Origin: Hymenobacter nivis
Lineage (GTDB): Bacteria; Bacteroidota; Bacteroidia; Cytophagales; Hymenobacteraceae
Length of the DNA stretch: 64,000 nucleotides
Assembly (NCBI RefSeq): GCF_003149515.1
Contig: NZ_CP029145.1
Span: forward strand, 3,658,001-3,722,000
Reading direction: 5' to 3'
This document shows positions 52,468-61,367 of this stretch, one piece after another (within the stretch, counting starts at the first letter, position 1; each line of letters starts with the position of its first letter). Below the pieces are notes generated by a model. It was not told where the DNA came from. It saw only the letters and a list, made by a program, of their open reading frames with translations, and did not search any database. The position numbers and the translations under genes were made by a program.

Positions 52468-52908
52468 GGCAGTGGAGGCGAAAAAACGACAATAAAAAAG
52501 GCCGCCGGAAATCTGGGGGCCTTGCTTCGTTGAGGGGGTGTGCTTGGTAATTAGCATCCGCAACGGCAGGCCCGGTTCTTCTTGAAAAAGAAGAAATAGC
52601 GGTAGCCGAAATAATAAAAAGCGGGGGCGGCAAGCATCAAAGTAAAAAAAACGGGCATTAAAAAAGCGCCTCCCGAAGAACGAGCGGCGCTAGCGGTGGG
52701 CTATGGGGCGGCTTGTTCTACGCGACGGCGTAGAAGTAATAAAAGCCAAAAAGGTAGCTGGTGCGGGGCATGAGATAGCGGATTTGCGGCGGCAAGTTCT
52801 GCTCGAATACTGGGATATCCTAGTAAATGAAGGAAAAAGATTGCTCCCGGGGCCCTAACTAAGTGGCGTTAGCACAGCTTTTTCCCCCAAAGATTATACA
52901 TTCGCTGC
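52468..52908. other. Divergent intergenic region between pheA and the M13 peptidase gene
   Basis: The 441 bp contain one possible small gene (52551-52658, minus). A further minus-strand frame near 52720-52815 reads DIPVFEQNLPPQIRYLMPRT and ends FYYFYAVA. It has no clear start and may be a decayed small membrane-protein gene. Just before the M13 start codon TACATTCG (52897-52904) is one base off the TAnnTTTG box. Confidence 0.45.
52551..52658 (-). CDS. Possible small membrane protein with Cys-rich tail, 35 aa
   Basis: This short frame encodes a hydrophobic, aromatic-rich segment (FFTLMLAAPAFYYFGYRYFFFF), broken here at the 20-residue limit as FFTLMLAAPAFYYFG + YRYFFFF, followed by KKNRACRCGC and TAA. 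One membrane helix with a short basic, three-cysteine cytoplasmic tail would result. It resembles in outline the tiny Cys-tailed membrane proteins seen near iron transporters, but no such gene is near. There is no Shine-Dalgarno sequence. Support is the non-random composition only, so treat as tentative. Confidence 0.35.
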   Translation of the reverse strand: MPVFFTLMLAAPAFYYFGYRYFFFFKKNRACRCGC

Positions 52909-55014
52909 ATGACAAAAGCATCTCTTTGCATGGGCTTGGCGGCCGCGGCGCTGGCCCTGGCCGGCTGCGCCCGCAGCACCCCGGCTACTACGGCGGTGGC
53001 CCCGCCGGCTGCCGTTCCTACTGCTTCGCCCGCCGCGCCCGACCCGAAAGGCGTGGGCCTCGACGTAGCCGACCTCGACCGCACGGTCGACGCGTGCGAC
53101 AACTTCTACCAGTTTTCGGGTGGCAACTGGCTGAAGAATAACCCGCTGCCCGACTACGCCTCGCGCTGGGGGCCCCGCAACCTGCTCGGCGAGCGCACCC
53201 AAAAGCTGCTGCGCCAGATCCTGGAGGATGCCGCCGCTAACCGCAGCGCGGCCCCCGGCTCGAACGCCCAGAAAGTGGGCGACTTCTACGCGGCGGCTAT
53301 GGACACGGCGGCCATTGAGCGGGCCGGCCTGGGGCCCCTACGGCCCGAGCTGGCCCGCATTGCTGGGCTGCGCGACCGGGCACAATTGCCTACCCTCATC
53401 GCCCACGAACACGAATTGCAGACGGGCATATTCTTCCGCAGTGGGGTGCAGGTCGACGAGAAGAACACGATCCGCTACGTGGTGCAACTGGACCAGGGCG
53501 GCCTCACGCTGCCCGACCGCGACTACTACTTTAAGGACGATGCACGCACGGCCAAGGTGAAGGCCGCATACCGCGCGTACATGACGCAGGTGTTTAATAT
53601 GCTGGGCGATACGCCTGCTACAGCCGCCCGCAATGCCGCCGTCGTAGAGCGTATCGAAACGCGCTTGGCCAAGGCCTCGCGTACCCGCGTGGAACTGCGA
53701 AACCCCCAGGCCAACTACAACCAAATGGCCCTGGCCGCGGCCCAAAAACGCTACCCGGCCCTCGACCCCAGGCGCCTGCTGGTGGCCCAGCAATTAGGCC
53801 AGGCCCAGGAAGTAATTGTGGGCCAGCCCGCGTTTTTCGACGAGCTGAACGCCGCGCTGAAAACCGAGCTGCTGGTCGACCTGAAGACCTACATGCGCTG
53901 GCACCTGGTGCGCTCGGTGGCCCCAGCGCTGCCGGCGGCCTACGCCGACGCGGCCTTCGCCTACAGCCAGGCGCTGACCGGCGCCAAGCAGCCGCCCGCC
54001 CGCTGGAAACGCGCGCAAACGGCCACCGACCAAAACCTGGGCGAAGCCTTCGGGCAGCTCTACGTGGACCAGGCCTTTAGCCCCGCGGCCAAGCAAAAGG
54101 CCCTGGAAATGGTGAACAACGTGAAGGCCAGCATGGCCGAGCACATCCAAACCAACACCTGGATGAGCGCGCCCACCAAGGCCGAAGCCCTGAAAAAGCT
54201 GGGGGCCCTGCACGTAAAAATCGGCTACCCCGACGTGTGGAAGGACTATTCTAAACTCGCCATCACCCGCGCCTCCTACGTACAGAACCTGCTGGCCGCC
54301 CGCGCCTGGGACAGCCGCCAGGAGCTGGCGAAGTTTGGAGGCCCCATCGACCGCAACGAGTGGGGCATGACGCCCTCCACCATCAATGCGTACTACAACC
54401 CGCCGCTGAACGAAATCGTGTTTCCGGCCGGCTACTTGCAGCCACCGTTCTTTGACCCCAAGGCCGACGACGCGGTAAATTACGGGGCCATTGGCGGGGT
54501 GATGGGCCACGAAATGACCCACGGCTTCGACGACCAGGGCCGCCAGTACGACGCCCAGGGCAACCTGCGCGACTGGTGGACGCCCGCCGACGCGGCCGAG
54601 TTTACGAAGCGCGCTGCCATCGTAGGGCGCCAGTACGACGAGTTTTCGCCCCTCGACTCGGTGCACGTGAACGGCAAGCTGACCATGGGCGAGAACCTGG
54701 CCGATTTCGCCGGCCTCACCGTGGTGTACGGGGCCCTGGAGAAGCAATTGCAGCAGCGCTACGGCGCGGGGCCCCGGCCCAGCTTCGACGGCTTCACGCC
54801 CGAGCAGCGGTTTTTCCTGAGCTGGGCCCAGTTGCGGCGCTCCAACATCCGGCCCGAGGCCCTGCGCCAACAAATCCTCACCGACCCGCACTCGCCCGAC
54901 CAGTACCGTACCATCGGCCCCGTTATGAATATGCCGCAGTTCCAGGCGGCCTTCGGCTGTAAGGAAGGCAGCAAAATGACCCGGACGGCTACCGACCGGG
55001 CCGTGATTTGGTAA
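52909..55014 (+). CDS. M13 family (PepO/neprilysin-like) metallopeptidase, lipoprotein
   Basis: The 701-residue protein begins with a lipoprotein signal (ALALAGCARS, Cys near residue 20) and an Ala/Pro linker. The M13 N-terminal domain starts at CDNFYQFSGGNWL. The zinc site is HEMTH at residues 534-538 in VMGHEMTHGFDDQGRQYD, and the third ligand Glu is at residue 595 in GENLADFAGL. The C-terminal part has FFLSWAQLRRSNIRPEALRQ and DPHSPDQYRTIGPVMN. It is full length. It would be anchored in the envelope and cut small peptides. The coding sequence is followed 12 bases later by the 154-bp element. Confidence 0.94.
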   Translation: MTKASLCMGLAAAALALAGCARSTPATTAVAPPAAVPTASPAAPDPKGVGLDVADLDRTVDACDNFYQFSGGNWLKNNPLPDYASRWGPRNLLGERTQKLLRQILEDAAANRSAAPGSNAQKVGDFYAAAMDTAAIERAGLGPLRPELARIAGLRDRAQLPTLIAHEHELQTGIFFRSGVQVDEKNTIRYVVQLDQGGLTLPDRDYYFKDDARTAKVKAAYRAYMTQVFNMLGDTPATAARNAAVVERIETRLAKASRTRVELRNPQANYNQMALAAAQKRYPALDPRRLLVAQQLGQAQEVIVGQPAFFDELNAALKTELLVDLKTYMRWHLVRSVAPALPAAYADAAFAYSQALTGAKQPPARWKRAQTATDQNLGEAFGQLYVDQAFSPAAKQKALEMVNNVKASMAEHIQTNTWMSAPTKAEALKKLGALHVKIGYPDVWKDYSKLAITRASYVQNLLAARAWDSRQELAKFGGPIDRNEWGMTPSTINAYYNPPLNEIVFPAGYLQPPFFDPKADDAVNYGAIGGVMGHEMTHGFDDQGRQYDAQGNLRDWWTPADAAEFTKRAAIVGRQYDEFSPLDSVHVNGKLTMGENLADFAGLTVVYGALEKQLQQRYGAGPRPSFDGFTPEQRFFLSWAQLRRSNIRPEALRQQILTDPHSPDQYRTIGPVMNMPQFQAAFGCKEGSKMTRTATDRAVIW

Positions 55015-55026
55015 TTGTTTTGGCAA

Positions 55027-55180
55027 TGGTCTAAACCAAGGTGCTAAACTCGTTATTTAATATAATGATTTTGAGGAAAAATTATTGGATAAATATATTG
55101 TTAATCAATGGTTTATGCATGAAATAAAAATAAATTCTAAGTCTGATTAATGATTTTGTAAATCACCATAAATTAGACGA
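55027..55180 (+). mobile_element. 154-bp AT-rich element, copy 2
   Basis: It runs TGGTCTAAACCAAGGTGCTA... to ...CATAAATTAGACGA, starting 12 bases after the M13 stop codon. It mirrors copy 1 at 51425-51578, so the two copies form inverted repeats around pheA and the M13 gene. The first 38 bases differ at only two positions, while the middle differs more and carries compensating single-base indels. It is not protein-coding. Confidence 0.75.
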
Positions 55181-55199
55181 ATGCCCAATTTTAATACCC

Positions 55200-55706
55200 C
55201 TACCCAAACAGCCCGCCCTGCGCTGGCCGCTCGAAAGCCAGGAGCCAGCGCTTGCGCACCAGGCCGCCAGCGTAGCCGGTGAGGCTGCCGTTGGCCCCGA
55301 TGACGCGGTGGCAGGGACAGATGATGGAAATCGGGTTTTGGCCATTGGCCGCGCCCACGGCGCGCACGGCCCCGGGGTTGCCCAGTAGCTTGGCTACTTC
55401 GAGGTACGAGGCGGTGCGGCCGTGGCCGATGCCGGCCAGGGCCCCCCACACCTGCCGCTGGAAATCGGTGCCGGTGAGGGGCGCGCAGGTTAGGTCGAAG
55501 GCGCGCAGCTCGCCCGCGAAGTAGGCGGCGAGTTGCGCGTGGGCCGGGCGCAGGCACTCGGCCACGTCGGCCGGGGCGGTGGGCGCGGCCGCGTCGGGGC
55601 CCTCCAGGAAGCGCACGGCGTGCAGGCCCGCATCGGAACCGGTGAGGGCCAGCAGGCCGATGGGTGAGTAGAGGTGGGCGGTGGTGGGCGCGGTCGGCAT
55701 GGGCAA
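55200..55706 (-). CDS. ogt: Methylated-DNA--protein-cysteine methyltransferase
   Basis: The 168-residue protein has an N-terminal ribonuclease-like part and the C-terminal DNA-binding domain with FQRQVWGALAGIGHGRTASYLEVAKLLG (helix-turn-helix; given only in outline). The active site is PCHRVIGANGSLTGYAGG, whose Cys accepts the alkyl group from O6-alkylguanine, and RKRWLLAFE closes the protein. It is a suicide repair enzyme of the Ogt type without an Ada domain. A start two codons downstream is possible. It stands alone. Confidence 0.92.
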   Translation of the reverse strand: MPMPTAPTTAHLYSPIGLLALTGSDAGLHAVRFLEGPDAAAPTAPADVAECLRPAHAQLAAYFAGELRAFDLTCAPLTGTDFQRQVWGALAGIGHGRTASYLEVAKLLGNPGAVRAVGAANGQNPISIICPCHRVIGANGSLTGYAGGLVRKRWLLAFERPAQGGLFG

Positions 55707-55768
55707 AGTGCAGATTTACTGTAAGAAACGAATTCTTATGCGGCGTATTGCCCGGGGCCCCTGCTGGG

Positions 55769-56959
55769 CTACGAAACCAGCGCCGGGGCCCGGCGGGGCC
55801 GCGCGGCGGCCACCATGGCCTGGGCTTCGAGCAGGGCCTCGGCGCTGGGCTGGTGCAGCACGCGGGCCGGGCCGGGGCGGCTCAGGTCGGCGTCCCACAG
55901 GCCCGAGCGGTGCCACTGGTCGAGGTGGTCCCAGTCGGGGCGGTCCACCACGGGGTAGAGGCAGGCGCCCCACAGCGGCAGGCCTTCGGCGAGCACGGCG
56001 GCGCACTCCTGGCCAATCATGCGGAGCCAAACGGGGCGGTCTTCGGCCGGGTGGCTGGTTTCGGTGATGGCGAAAGGACGCTCGTAGCGGCGGTAGGCCT
56101 CACGCAGCAGCTGGCGCAGGGGCCGCAGGCGCGGGTCGGGTACGTCGTCGTTCCAGCCCATGATGTAGTGCGGGTTCAGCTGCCACTGGTTGTCGTAGTA
56201 GTAGTTGAAGCCCACAATGTCGAGTAGCGTGGGATGGCCGCCCAGCTCGGGGCACAGGCGTCCGCACAAGATGTCGGTGGCCTGGAACTGGTTGGTGTGG
56301 GCCTCGCGGGCCTCGCGAATTTCGCGGGCCGAGGCCCCAAACCGCGGCGCGATGGCAATGAGCGGCTCGGTGGTGAGGAGGCGGATGCTGGGGTCGGCCT
56401 CGCGCAGGGCGTTGGCGCCCTCAATGTAGGCGCGCATCAGCTCGTACTTCACCTGCCAGCCGTTGCCGTTGCAGTAGGGCGAGGTGCCGCGGGCGTCGCC
56501 GCCGAGCCACGAGATGAAGCTCACCTCGTTGATGGGCGTGACGATGAGCGTGCCCGTGGGCTGCTGGCTGCGGTAGAAATCCACAAACGCCCGGCACAGG
56601 GCCGCAAACCGCCGCGCAAACATGGGGTGCAGCGGCGTCAGGTCGTCGGGGTAGCCAAAGTGGCACAAGTCCCACACCTGTTGGATGCCGTGGCGCTGCC
56701 CGGCGTCGAGCATGATTTTTACGGTGCTGAAATCGTACTGGTAGGGCGTTTTTTCGATGTGAGCCCAGCGGATGCCCTCGCGCACGGTGCGCAAATTGAA
56801 CGGGGCCAAAGCGGCGTAGTCCTCATCAAGCAGCGGTAGGTGGCCGGTGAGGGGCAGGAAATCGACGCGGTTGCCGAAGGCATTCAGCTGGTCGGTGCAT
56901 TCGAAGCCGCCCCACCAAAAAGACTGGAACGGGCTGGCACCAAGCGTAGTAAAATCCAT
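55769..56959 (-). CDS. Glycoside hydrolase, GH1-like (clan GH-A)
   Basis: MDFTTLGASPFQSFWWGGFE (56959) is preferred; eight upstream residues in frame look non-coding. The 396-residue TIM-barrel protein has FWWGGFECTDQ at the N-terminus and VREGIRWAHIEKTPYQYDFS. The acid/base Glu lies in VTPINEVSFISW (around residue 143) and the nucleophile Glu in FAITETSHPAEDRP (around residue 299). VGFNYYYDNQW is typical of the GH1 barrel. It is shorter than classical beta-glucosidases (about 450). No signal peptide is present, so a cytoplasmic enzyme acting on a small glycoside is likely. The substrate is unknown. Confidence 0.82.
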   Translation of the reverse strand: MDFTTLGASPFQSFWWGGFECTDQLNAFGNRVDFLPLTGHLPLLDEDYAALAPFNLRTVREGIRWAHIEKTPYQYDFSTVKIMLDAGQRHGIQQVWDLCHFGYPDDLTPLHPMFARRFAALCRAFVDFYRSQQPTGTLIVTPINEVSFISWLGGDARGTSPYCNGNGWQVKYELMRAYIEGANALREADPSIRLLTTEPLIAIAPRFGASAREIREAREAHTNQFQATDILCGRLCPELGGHPTLLDIVGFNYYYDNQWQLNPHYIMGWNDDVPDPRLRPLRQLLREAYRRYERPFAITETSHPAEDRPVWLRMIGQECAAVLAEGLPLWGACLYPVVDRPDWDHLDQWHRSGLWDADLSRPGPARVLHQPSAEALLEAQAMVAAARPRRAPALVS

Positions 56960-57071
56960 CACGAAAGGGGATATGTACAACAAAGTGGCCGCCCCCAGTC
57001 GCCGCGAACGGGGCAGGGGCGGCCTCCTTGTACCTTGAAACTGCCGCCGGGGTTCGAAACCGGGCGGTAGA

Positions 57072-58001
57072 CTACGTGCTTTCGGCCCGGCTGGCCAGGT
57101 GCTTGGCCTCTATAAAAATCCGCTGAAACTCAGGGTATTTGGCCCGGATGGCATCCTGCAAACCGTCCACAGCTTTCTCCACCCCATCCGATTTCAACTG
57201 GTCGTCGAACTCCACATCGAGCGCCAGCACTACGTCCCGGGGCCCCAGGTACATCGTTAGGGGCGCGCGCACCTGGCACACGCCGGGCTGGGCCAGGGCA
57301 ATGCGGTTGAGTTCGGCGAGGGTTTCGTCGTCCACGCCTTCGCCCACCAGCAGGCCCTTGGTTTTGTAAATCAGGAAGATGGCCACGGCCATCAGCAGCA
57401 GGCCGATGGCGATGGACGCGGCTCCATCGAGGTAGGGATTGCTCAGCAAGTGTCCAAAAAATACGCCGGCCAGCGCAATGGCCAGGCCCAACAGGGCGGC
57501 CAGGTCTTCTATCAAAATGGCAAACACCGAGGGGTCTTTGCTGCGCGCCAGCGTGGTTGTGAACGAGGCCGAGCCCCGGTCGCGGTTGAAGGCCTGGAAT
57601 GCGAGGAAGCACGAAATGCCCTCGAACAGCATCGAGAGGCCCAGCACCCAGTAGTTCCAGGTAGGGTCGGTGATGGGGGCTGGGTGCTGGAGGTGCGCAA
57701 TGCCTTCGTAGAACGACATGCCGCCGCCGACGGCGAACACCAGCACTGCCACGATGAGGGCCCAGAAGTACAGCTCTTTACTACGCCCGAAGGGGTGACG
57801 CGCGTCGGCCGGCTTCTCCGACTGCTTCACGCCGTAGAGGATCAGCAGGCCGTTGCCGCTGTCGACGAGCGAGTGGATGCCCTCGGAAAGCATGGCCGAG
57901 CTGCCGGTAAAAAACGCCGCCACGAACTTGCTGATGGCGATGGCCACGTTGGCCCCGATAGCGCCGTAAATGGCGAATTTAGAAGAGTGAGCGTCTGACA
58001 T
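57072..58001 (-). CDS. Cation diffusion facilitator family transporter
   Basis: MSDAHSSKFAIYGAIGANVA (58001) is chosen; the longer frame starts in sequence upstream of the gene. The 309-residue protein has six membrane helices: SKFVAAFFTGSSAMLSEGIH with the metal-binding H/D pattern HSLVDSGNGLL in helix 2, and FAILIEDLAALLGLAIALAG in helix 5 carrying the second acidic site. The C-terminal cytoplasmic domain is YLGPRDVVLALDVEFDDQL. It most likely exports Zn2+, Fe2+ or a similar divalent ion. It is divergent from the APC transporter gene, with 140 bp between the starts. Confidence 0.9.
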   Translation of the reverse strand: MSDAHSSKFAIYGAIGANVAIAISKFVAAFFTGSSAMLSEGIHSLVDSGNGLLILYGVKQSEKPADARHPFGRSKELYFWALIVAVLVFAVGGGMSFYEGIAHLQHPAPITDPTWNYWVLGLSMLFEGISCFLAFQAFNRDRGSASFTTTLARSKDPSVFAILIEDLAALLGLAIALAGVFFGHLLSNPYLDGAASIAIGLLLMAVAIFLIYKTKGLLVGEGVDDETLAELNRIALAQPGVCQVRAPLTMYLGPRDVVLALDVEFDDQLKSDGVEKAVDGLQDAIRAKYPEFQRIFIEAKHLASRAEST

Positions 58002-58141
58002 ATCAAGGAATGGGGCCCCATCGCATTGGGCGGCCGGCGGCACAAGCTGCAAATTAACGCCCCGCCGCGGCGGAATGAAGCTGGCGTGAGGTAGCGCCCG
58101 CTGGGCCCCCGGGGCCTCAGCAGGCACTACTTTCGCGGCCT

Positions 58142-59545
58142 ATGTCGCAACCAACTCTTCAGCGCCGCCTGGGCCTCGTACAGGCTACTGCCCTCAACAT
58201 GATTGACATGGTGGGCATCGGGCCCTTCGTGACGCTGCCGCTGGTGATGGGCTTCATGGGGCCCAACTTCCTGCTGGCCTGGCTGGTGGGCGCCGCCCTG
58301 GCCTCGGTCGACGGCCTGATTTGGAGCGAGCTGGGCGCGGCCTACCCCGCGGCGGGCGGCAGCTACCGCTTCCTCAAGCTGGCCTACGGCGAGCAGAAGT
58401 GGGGCCGCTACATGTCGTTTCTCTACGTGTGGCAGACGCTGATTCAGTCGCCGCTGGTACTGGCCTCCGGGGCCATCGGCTTCGCCCAGTACTTCGGCTA
58501 CCTCGTGCCGATGACCGCCTGGTGGCAGCCCAAGCTGGTGGCCGGCACGGTGGTGCTGCTGCTCATCGCGCTGCTCTACCGCCGCATCGAGGACATTGGC
58601 AAGCTGGGCGTGGCCCTGTGGGTGGGTGTGCTGAGCCTGATGGGCTGGCTGATTTTTGGGGGTCTCACCCACATCAACCATCCGGTGGCCATCCTGCCCG
58701 CGGGCGGCGTGGGGGCCCTGCCGGGCCTGCTCATTTCGGCCGCCATGGGCCAGGCAGCCGTCAAAACCATCTATTCCTACCTGGGCTACTACAACGTGTG
58801 CCACCTGGGCGCCGAAATTAAGGGCCCCGAGAAGGTCATTCCGCGCAGCATTTTCCTGAGCATCCTGGGCATCGCAACGCTGTATTTATTGCTGAACTGG
58901 AGCGTGGGCACCGTCATCGGCTGGGAGGAGGTGCAGGGCTGGCAAGCGGGTACTTCTGATAAGTCGCAATTCATTATCAGTGTGTTCATGGAGCGGCTCT
59001 ACGGGCCCGCGGCGGCCAACCTGGCCACGGCCATGGTGCTGCTGGTGGCGTTTGCCTCGCTGTTTGCGGTGCTGCTGGGCTACTCGCGCATCCCCTACGC
59101 TGCGGCGGCCGACGGCGAGTTCCTGCCCGTATTCGCCAAGCTGCACCCTACCAAGCACTTCCCCTACGTGTCGCTGCTGCTGCTGGGCGGCGTGGGCTTC
59201 GTGTTCAGCCTGCTGTTTCGGCTGGGCGAGGTCATTTCAGCTATTCTGGCCATGCGGATTCTGGTGCAGTTTGTGGGGCAGGCGGTGGGGCTGGTGCTAC
59301 TGCGCCGCCGGCGCGGCACGGGGGCCCTGCCGTTCAAAATGCCGCTCTACCCGCTGCCCGTCATTCTGGCCATCGTCGTGTGGCTGTTCGTTTTCGCCGG
59401 CATCGCTCCGGTCGCGGTCAACTGGGGCGGCGTGGCGTTCAAGCTTTACTTCCAGGTGGCCGCCGTGGGCATGATGGCCCTGGGCACAGGGGCGTTTTTG
59501 CTCTGGAGCAAGCAGCAGGGCAAGTGGCCGTATGAGAATAAATGA
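58142..59545 (+). CDS. APC family permease (amino acid transporter)
   Basis: The 467-residue protein has 12 hydrophobic segments. Helix 1 opens with MIDMVGIGPFVTLPLVMGFM, the unwound substrate-binding G-[IV]-G-x-F region of APC transporters. Helix 2 has LSxIWSELGAAYPAAGGSYRF-type text (WSELGAAYPAAGGSYRF). Helix 6 and later segments have YNVCHLGAEIKGPEKVIPRS and LLGYSRIPYAAAADGEFLPV. It is an amino acid or amine importer or exchanger in the inner membrane. TACTTTCG ends 8 bases before the ATG, the same layout as the lysA promoter. An IS630-type element begins 10 bases after its stop. Confidence 0.9.
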   Translation: MSQPTLQRRLGLVQATALNMIDMVGIGPFVTLPLVMGFMGPNFLLAWLVGAALASVDGLIWSELGAAYPAAGGSYRFLKLAYGEQKWGRYMSFLYVWQTLIQSPLVLASGAIGFAQYFGYLVPMTAWWQPKLVAGTVVLLLIALLYRRIEDIGKLGVALWVGVLSLMGWLIFGGLTHINHPVAILPAGGVGALPGLLISAAMGQAAVKTIYSYLGYYNVCHLGAEIKGPEKVIPRSIFLSILGIATLYLLLNWSVGTVIGWEEVQGWQAGTSDKSQFIISVFMERLYGPAAANLATAMVLLVAFASLFAVLLGYSRIPYAAAADGEFLPVFAKLHPTKHFPYVSLLLLGGVGFVFSLLFRLGEVISAILAMRILVQFVGQAVGLVLLRRRRGTGALPFKMPLYPLPVILAIVVWLFVFAGIAPVAVNWGGVAFKLYFQVAAVGMMALGTGAFLLWSKQQGKWPYENK

Positions 59546-59554
59546 TTAACGTTG

Positions 59555-60726
59555 CTAGTGGTCTGACAACTTAGTTTCGTCAGTTTTTTTGGTTAATTCA
59601 GCGTATCTGTTTTTCAACTTATCGCGGGCCTTTTTGGTGGTGAAGGACCAATTGACTTTGGTGGCGGCGGCGTTGCGCTTGGCTTGCCAGGCCAATGCCT
59701 CTTGTTCGAGTCGTTGCTGGGTGGCGATACGCTGGGCCAGGCACTGGCGGGAGAGGGCGGCAAATTCGATTTCCGCCATGTTGAGCCAGGAGCCGTGCTT
59801 GGGCGTGTAGTGGAATTCGAGGGTGTGGCGCAGGTAGCGGGCCGTCTCGAGGGGTAGGTGTTCGTAAAAGGCCCCGTAGGTGTGGGTGCTGTAATTGTCT
59901 TGCACGAGCTGGATTTTGGCCGCCTCGGGGTAGTGGGTTTGCACGAGCCAGTCCATAAAACGGGCGTAATCGCCCTTGTTTTTGGTCGTCGTCACCTGCA
60001 AGTGGCGCTGACCTGTGTCGATGTTATAAGCCAGCAGCACGTTGCAGACGCCTTTTCGCACGTACTCCTGGTGTTCTTTTTGGGTCGCGTTGGGCTTGGG
60101 CGGCAGCGGCGTAAGCACGTGGTCGAGCAGTTGGCAGGGCCGCTCGTCGAAACACAGGCGCACCACGCCCGCTGCGGCCGGGGCGCTGTAGACGTCGAGC
60201 ACGTCCTCCATATTGGCCAGGTATTCGCCCGTGATGGTGCCAATGCACCACATTTCTTTTAGCCAGGGCTTGAGGTGGCTTTTTTTAACACCTGGCGAAT
60301 CGTTTCCTTGGAAACGGCCGGTCCGTAGTCGAGCGAGACGAGGGTTTCGTTGAGCAGCGAGAGCGTCCAACGGGCCGCCCCGGTCGGCAATTCACTGCAC
60401 GCCAGACTGGTGATACGCGCTTCCAGGGCGGGCGTCACCTTCGGCGGTTGCCCGCTGCGCGGGCGCTCTTCCAGCGCCTGGGCCAGCCCCCCGGCCAGGT
60501 AGCGGCGCTTGAGGCGATAGTACTGGGTGGGGGAAATGCCCCCTTCGGCCTGCACGGCGGCGGCTCCTTTGCCGCTGCTCATGGCCAGTAGGGCACGGGC
60601 ACGCGCGATTTTGCGGCTCTTGTGGGTGCCTTTTTTGACAATCGCCTGCAATTTGGCGGCATCGGCAGGCGGTAGATTGACGGGTTTGGCGAGGCGGGGC
60701 ATTAGCGAAAAACGGATGGTGTCCAC
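59555..60726 (-). CDS. IS630 transposase in two frames joined by -1 frameshifting
   Basis: The first frame (60726 to 60259, 155 aa) holds the helix-turn-helix part (LPPADAAKLQAIVKKGTHKS, GGISPTQYYRLKRRYLAGG). It leads to codons TTA AAA AAA GCC near 60280. The A-run gives the slippery heptamer A-AAA-AAA. A -1 shift there enters the second frame (SHLKPWLKEMWCIGTITGEY and on), which has the DDE residues in CFDERPCQ, LVQDNYSTHTYG and PKHGSWLNMAEIEF. It stops at TAG inside the terminal repeat. Such frameshifting is known for this family, so the split is probably functional. A start at 60702 (MPRLAKP) is also possible. Confidence 0.85.
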
Positions 60727-60766
60727 TCGTTACTGTTACAAACGGAATTAAGTTGTCAGACCACTA
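59556..60766 (-). mobile_element. IS630-family insertion sequence, apparently intact
   Basis: The ends TAGTGGTCTGACAACTTAGT TTCGT (59556-59580) and its complement (60742-60766) match at 23 of 25 bases. TA at both outer edges is the target duplication of IS630 elements, so the element proper is 59558-60764. One transposase in two overlapping frames fills it. The tip AGTGGTCT is shared with the small element at 74-215. It sits between the APC gene and a hypothetical gene without breaking either. Confidence 0.92.
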
Positions 60767-60791
60767 GGTCCGATAACCAACTATTTATAAG

Positions 60792-61367
60792 ATGATTCGC
60801 TATTCATTATTTTGTTTGCTCTTGTTGCTGGGGCTTCGCGGTTCTGCCCAATCGCAAAAGCCCTTGCCGCCTGGCTATTTGCAATGGAGCGCTACCAGAC
60901 GCTTGCAGAGTGCCGATTTTCAAATGAAAGTGCGCCCGCAGAATAACCTGAACCAGAGCGTAGGCAACTTAGGTATTCAGATGAACGGAGGCATTATGGA
61001 CCTGTTTGGTAAAAATGCCAACCGCGCGGTACAAAACGTCTTTCATTGCGGGGGCTCTTACCTCGATTCGGCGGGGCGACTGAGCACCGAAATCCAAATC
61101 CGCTACATGCAAACGCTGTGGGACCTCAACGAAGTAGCTGCCCGAAAACTCCGGCAGGAGCTGCGGGCCAATGCCAAGCGCATCATTTTGTGGGGGAAGC
61201 CCGACGCTAATGACTTAATAAGAACGGCTTACGAAGTCGTTGGCCAACGGCAAATTCAGTACGCTGGCGAAACTAAGTATGGCTTGTTTCTTGACAAACA
61301 AGAAGCCTGGAAAAGGCAAATTCAAAACGAGCTGCTGGAGTTAGCAGCCTTCGCCGTACCAGATTAG
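60792..61367 (+). CDS. Hypothetical secreted protein, DUF922-like impression
   Basis: The 191-residue product has a signal peptide (YSLFCLLLLLGLRGSAQS, residues 4-21). Its mature part begins LQWSATRRLQSADFQMK and includes NQSVGNLGIQMNGGIMDLFG and ALQTLWDLNE-like text. W-x-R-x-L-x-x-x-D-F at the start and the short helix after it recall secreted DUF922 proteins, which are putative zinc proteases, but no H-E-x-x-H is visible, so the link is weak. The IS630 element lies 26 bp upstream and may have displaced its promoter. It overlaps the convergent GNAT gene by 4 bases. Confidence 0.6.
   Translation: MIRYSLFCLLLLLGLRGSAQSQKPLPPGYLQWSATRRLQSADFQMKVRPQNNLNQSVGNLGIQMNGGIMDLFGKNANRAVQNVFHCGGSYLDSAGRLSTEIQIRYMQTLWDLNEVAARKLRQELRANAKRIILWGKPDANDLIRTAYEVVGQRQIQYAGETKYGLFLDKQEAWKRQIQNELLELAAFAVPD

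Noticed and set aside
51425..55180. Composite transposon bounded by the 154-bp elements
   Set aside because: The elements encode no transposase and pheA belongs to the native aromatic gene order, so mobility of the whole interval is not supported; kept only as a possibility in the finding.
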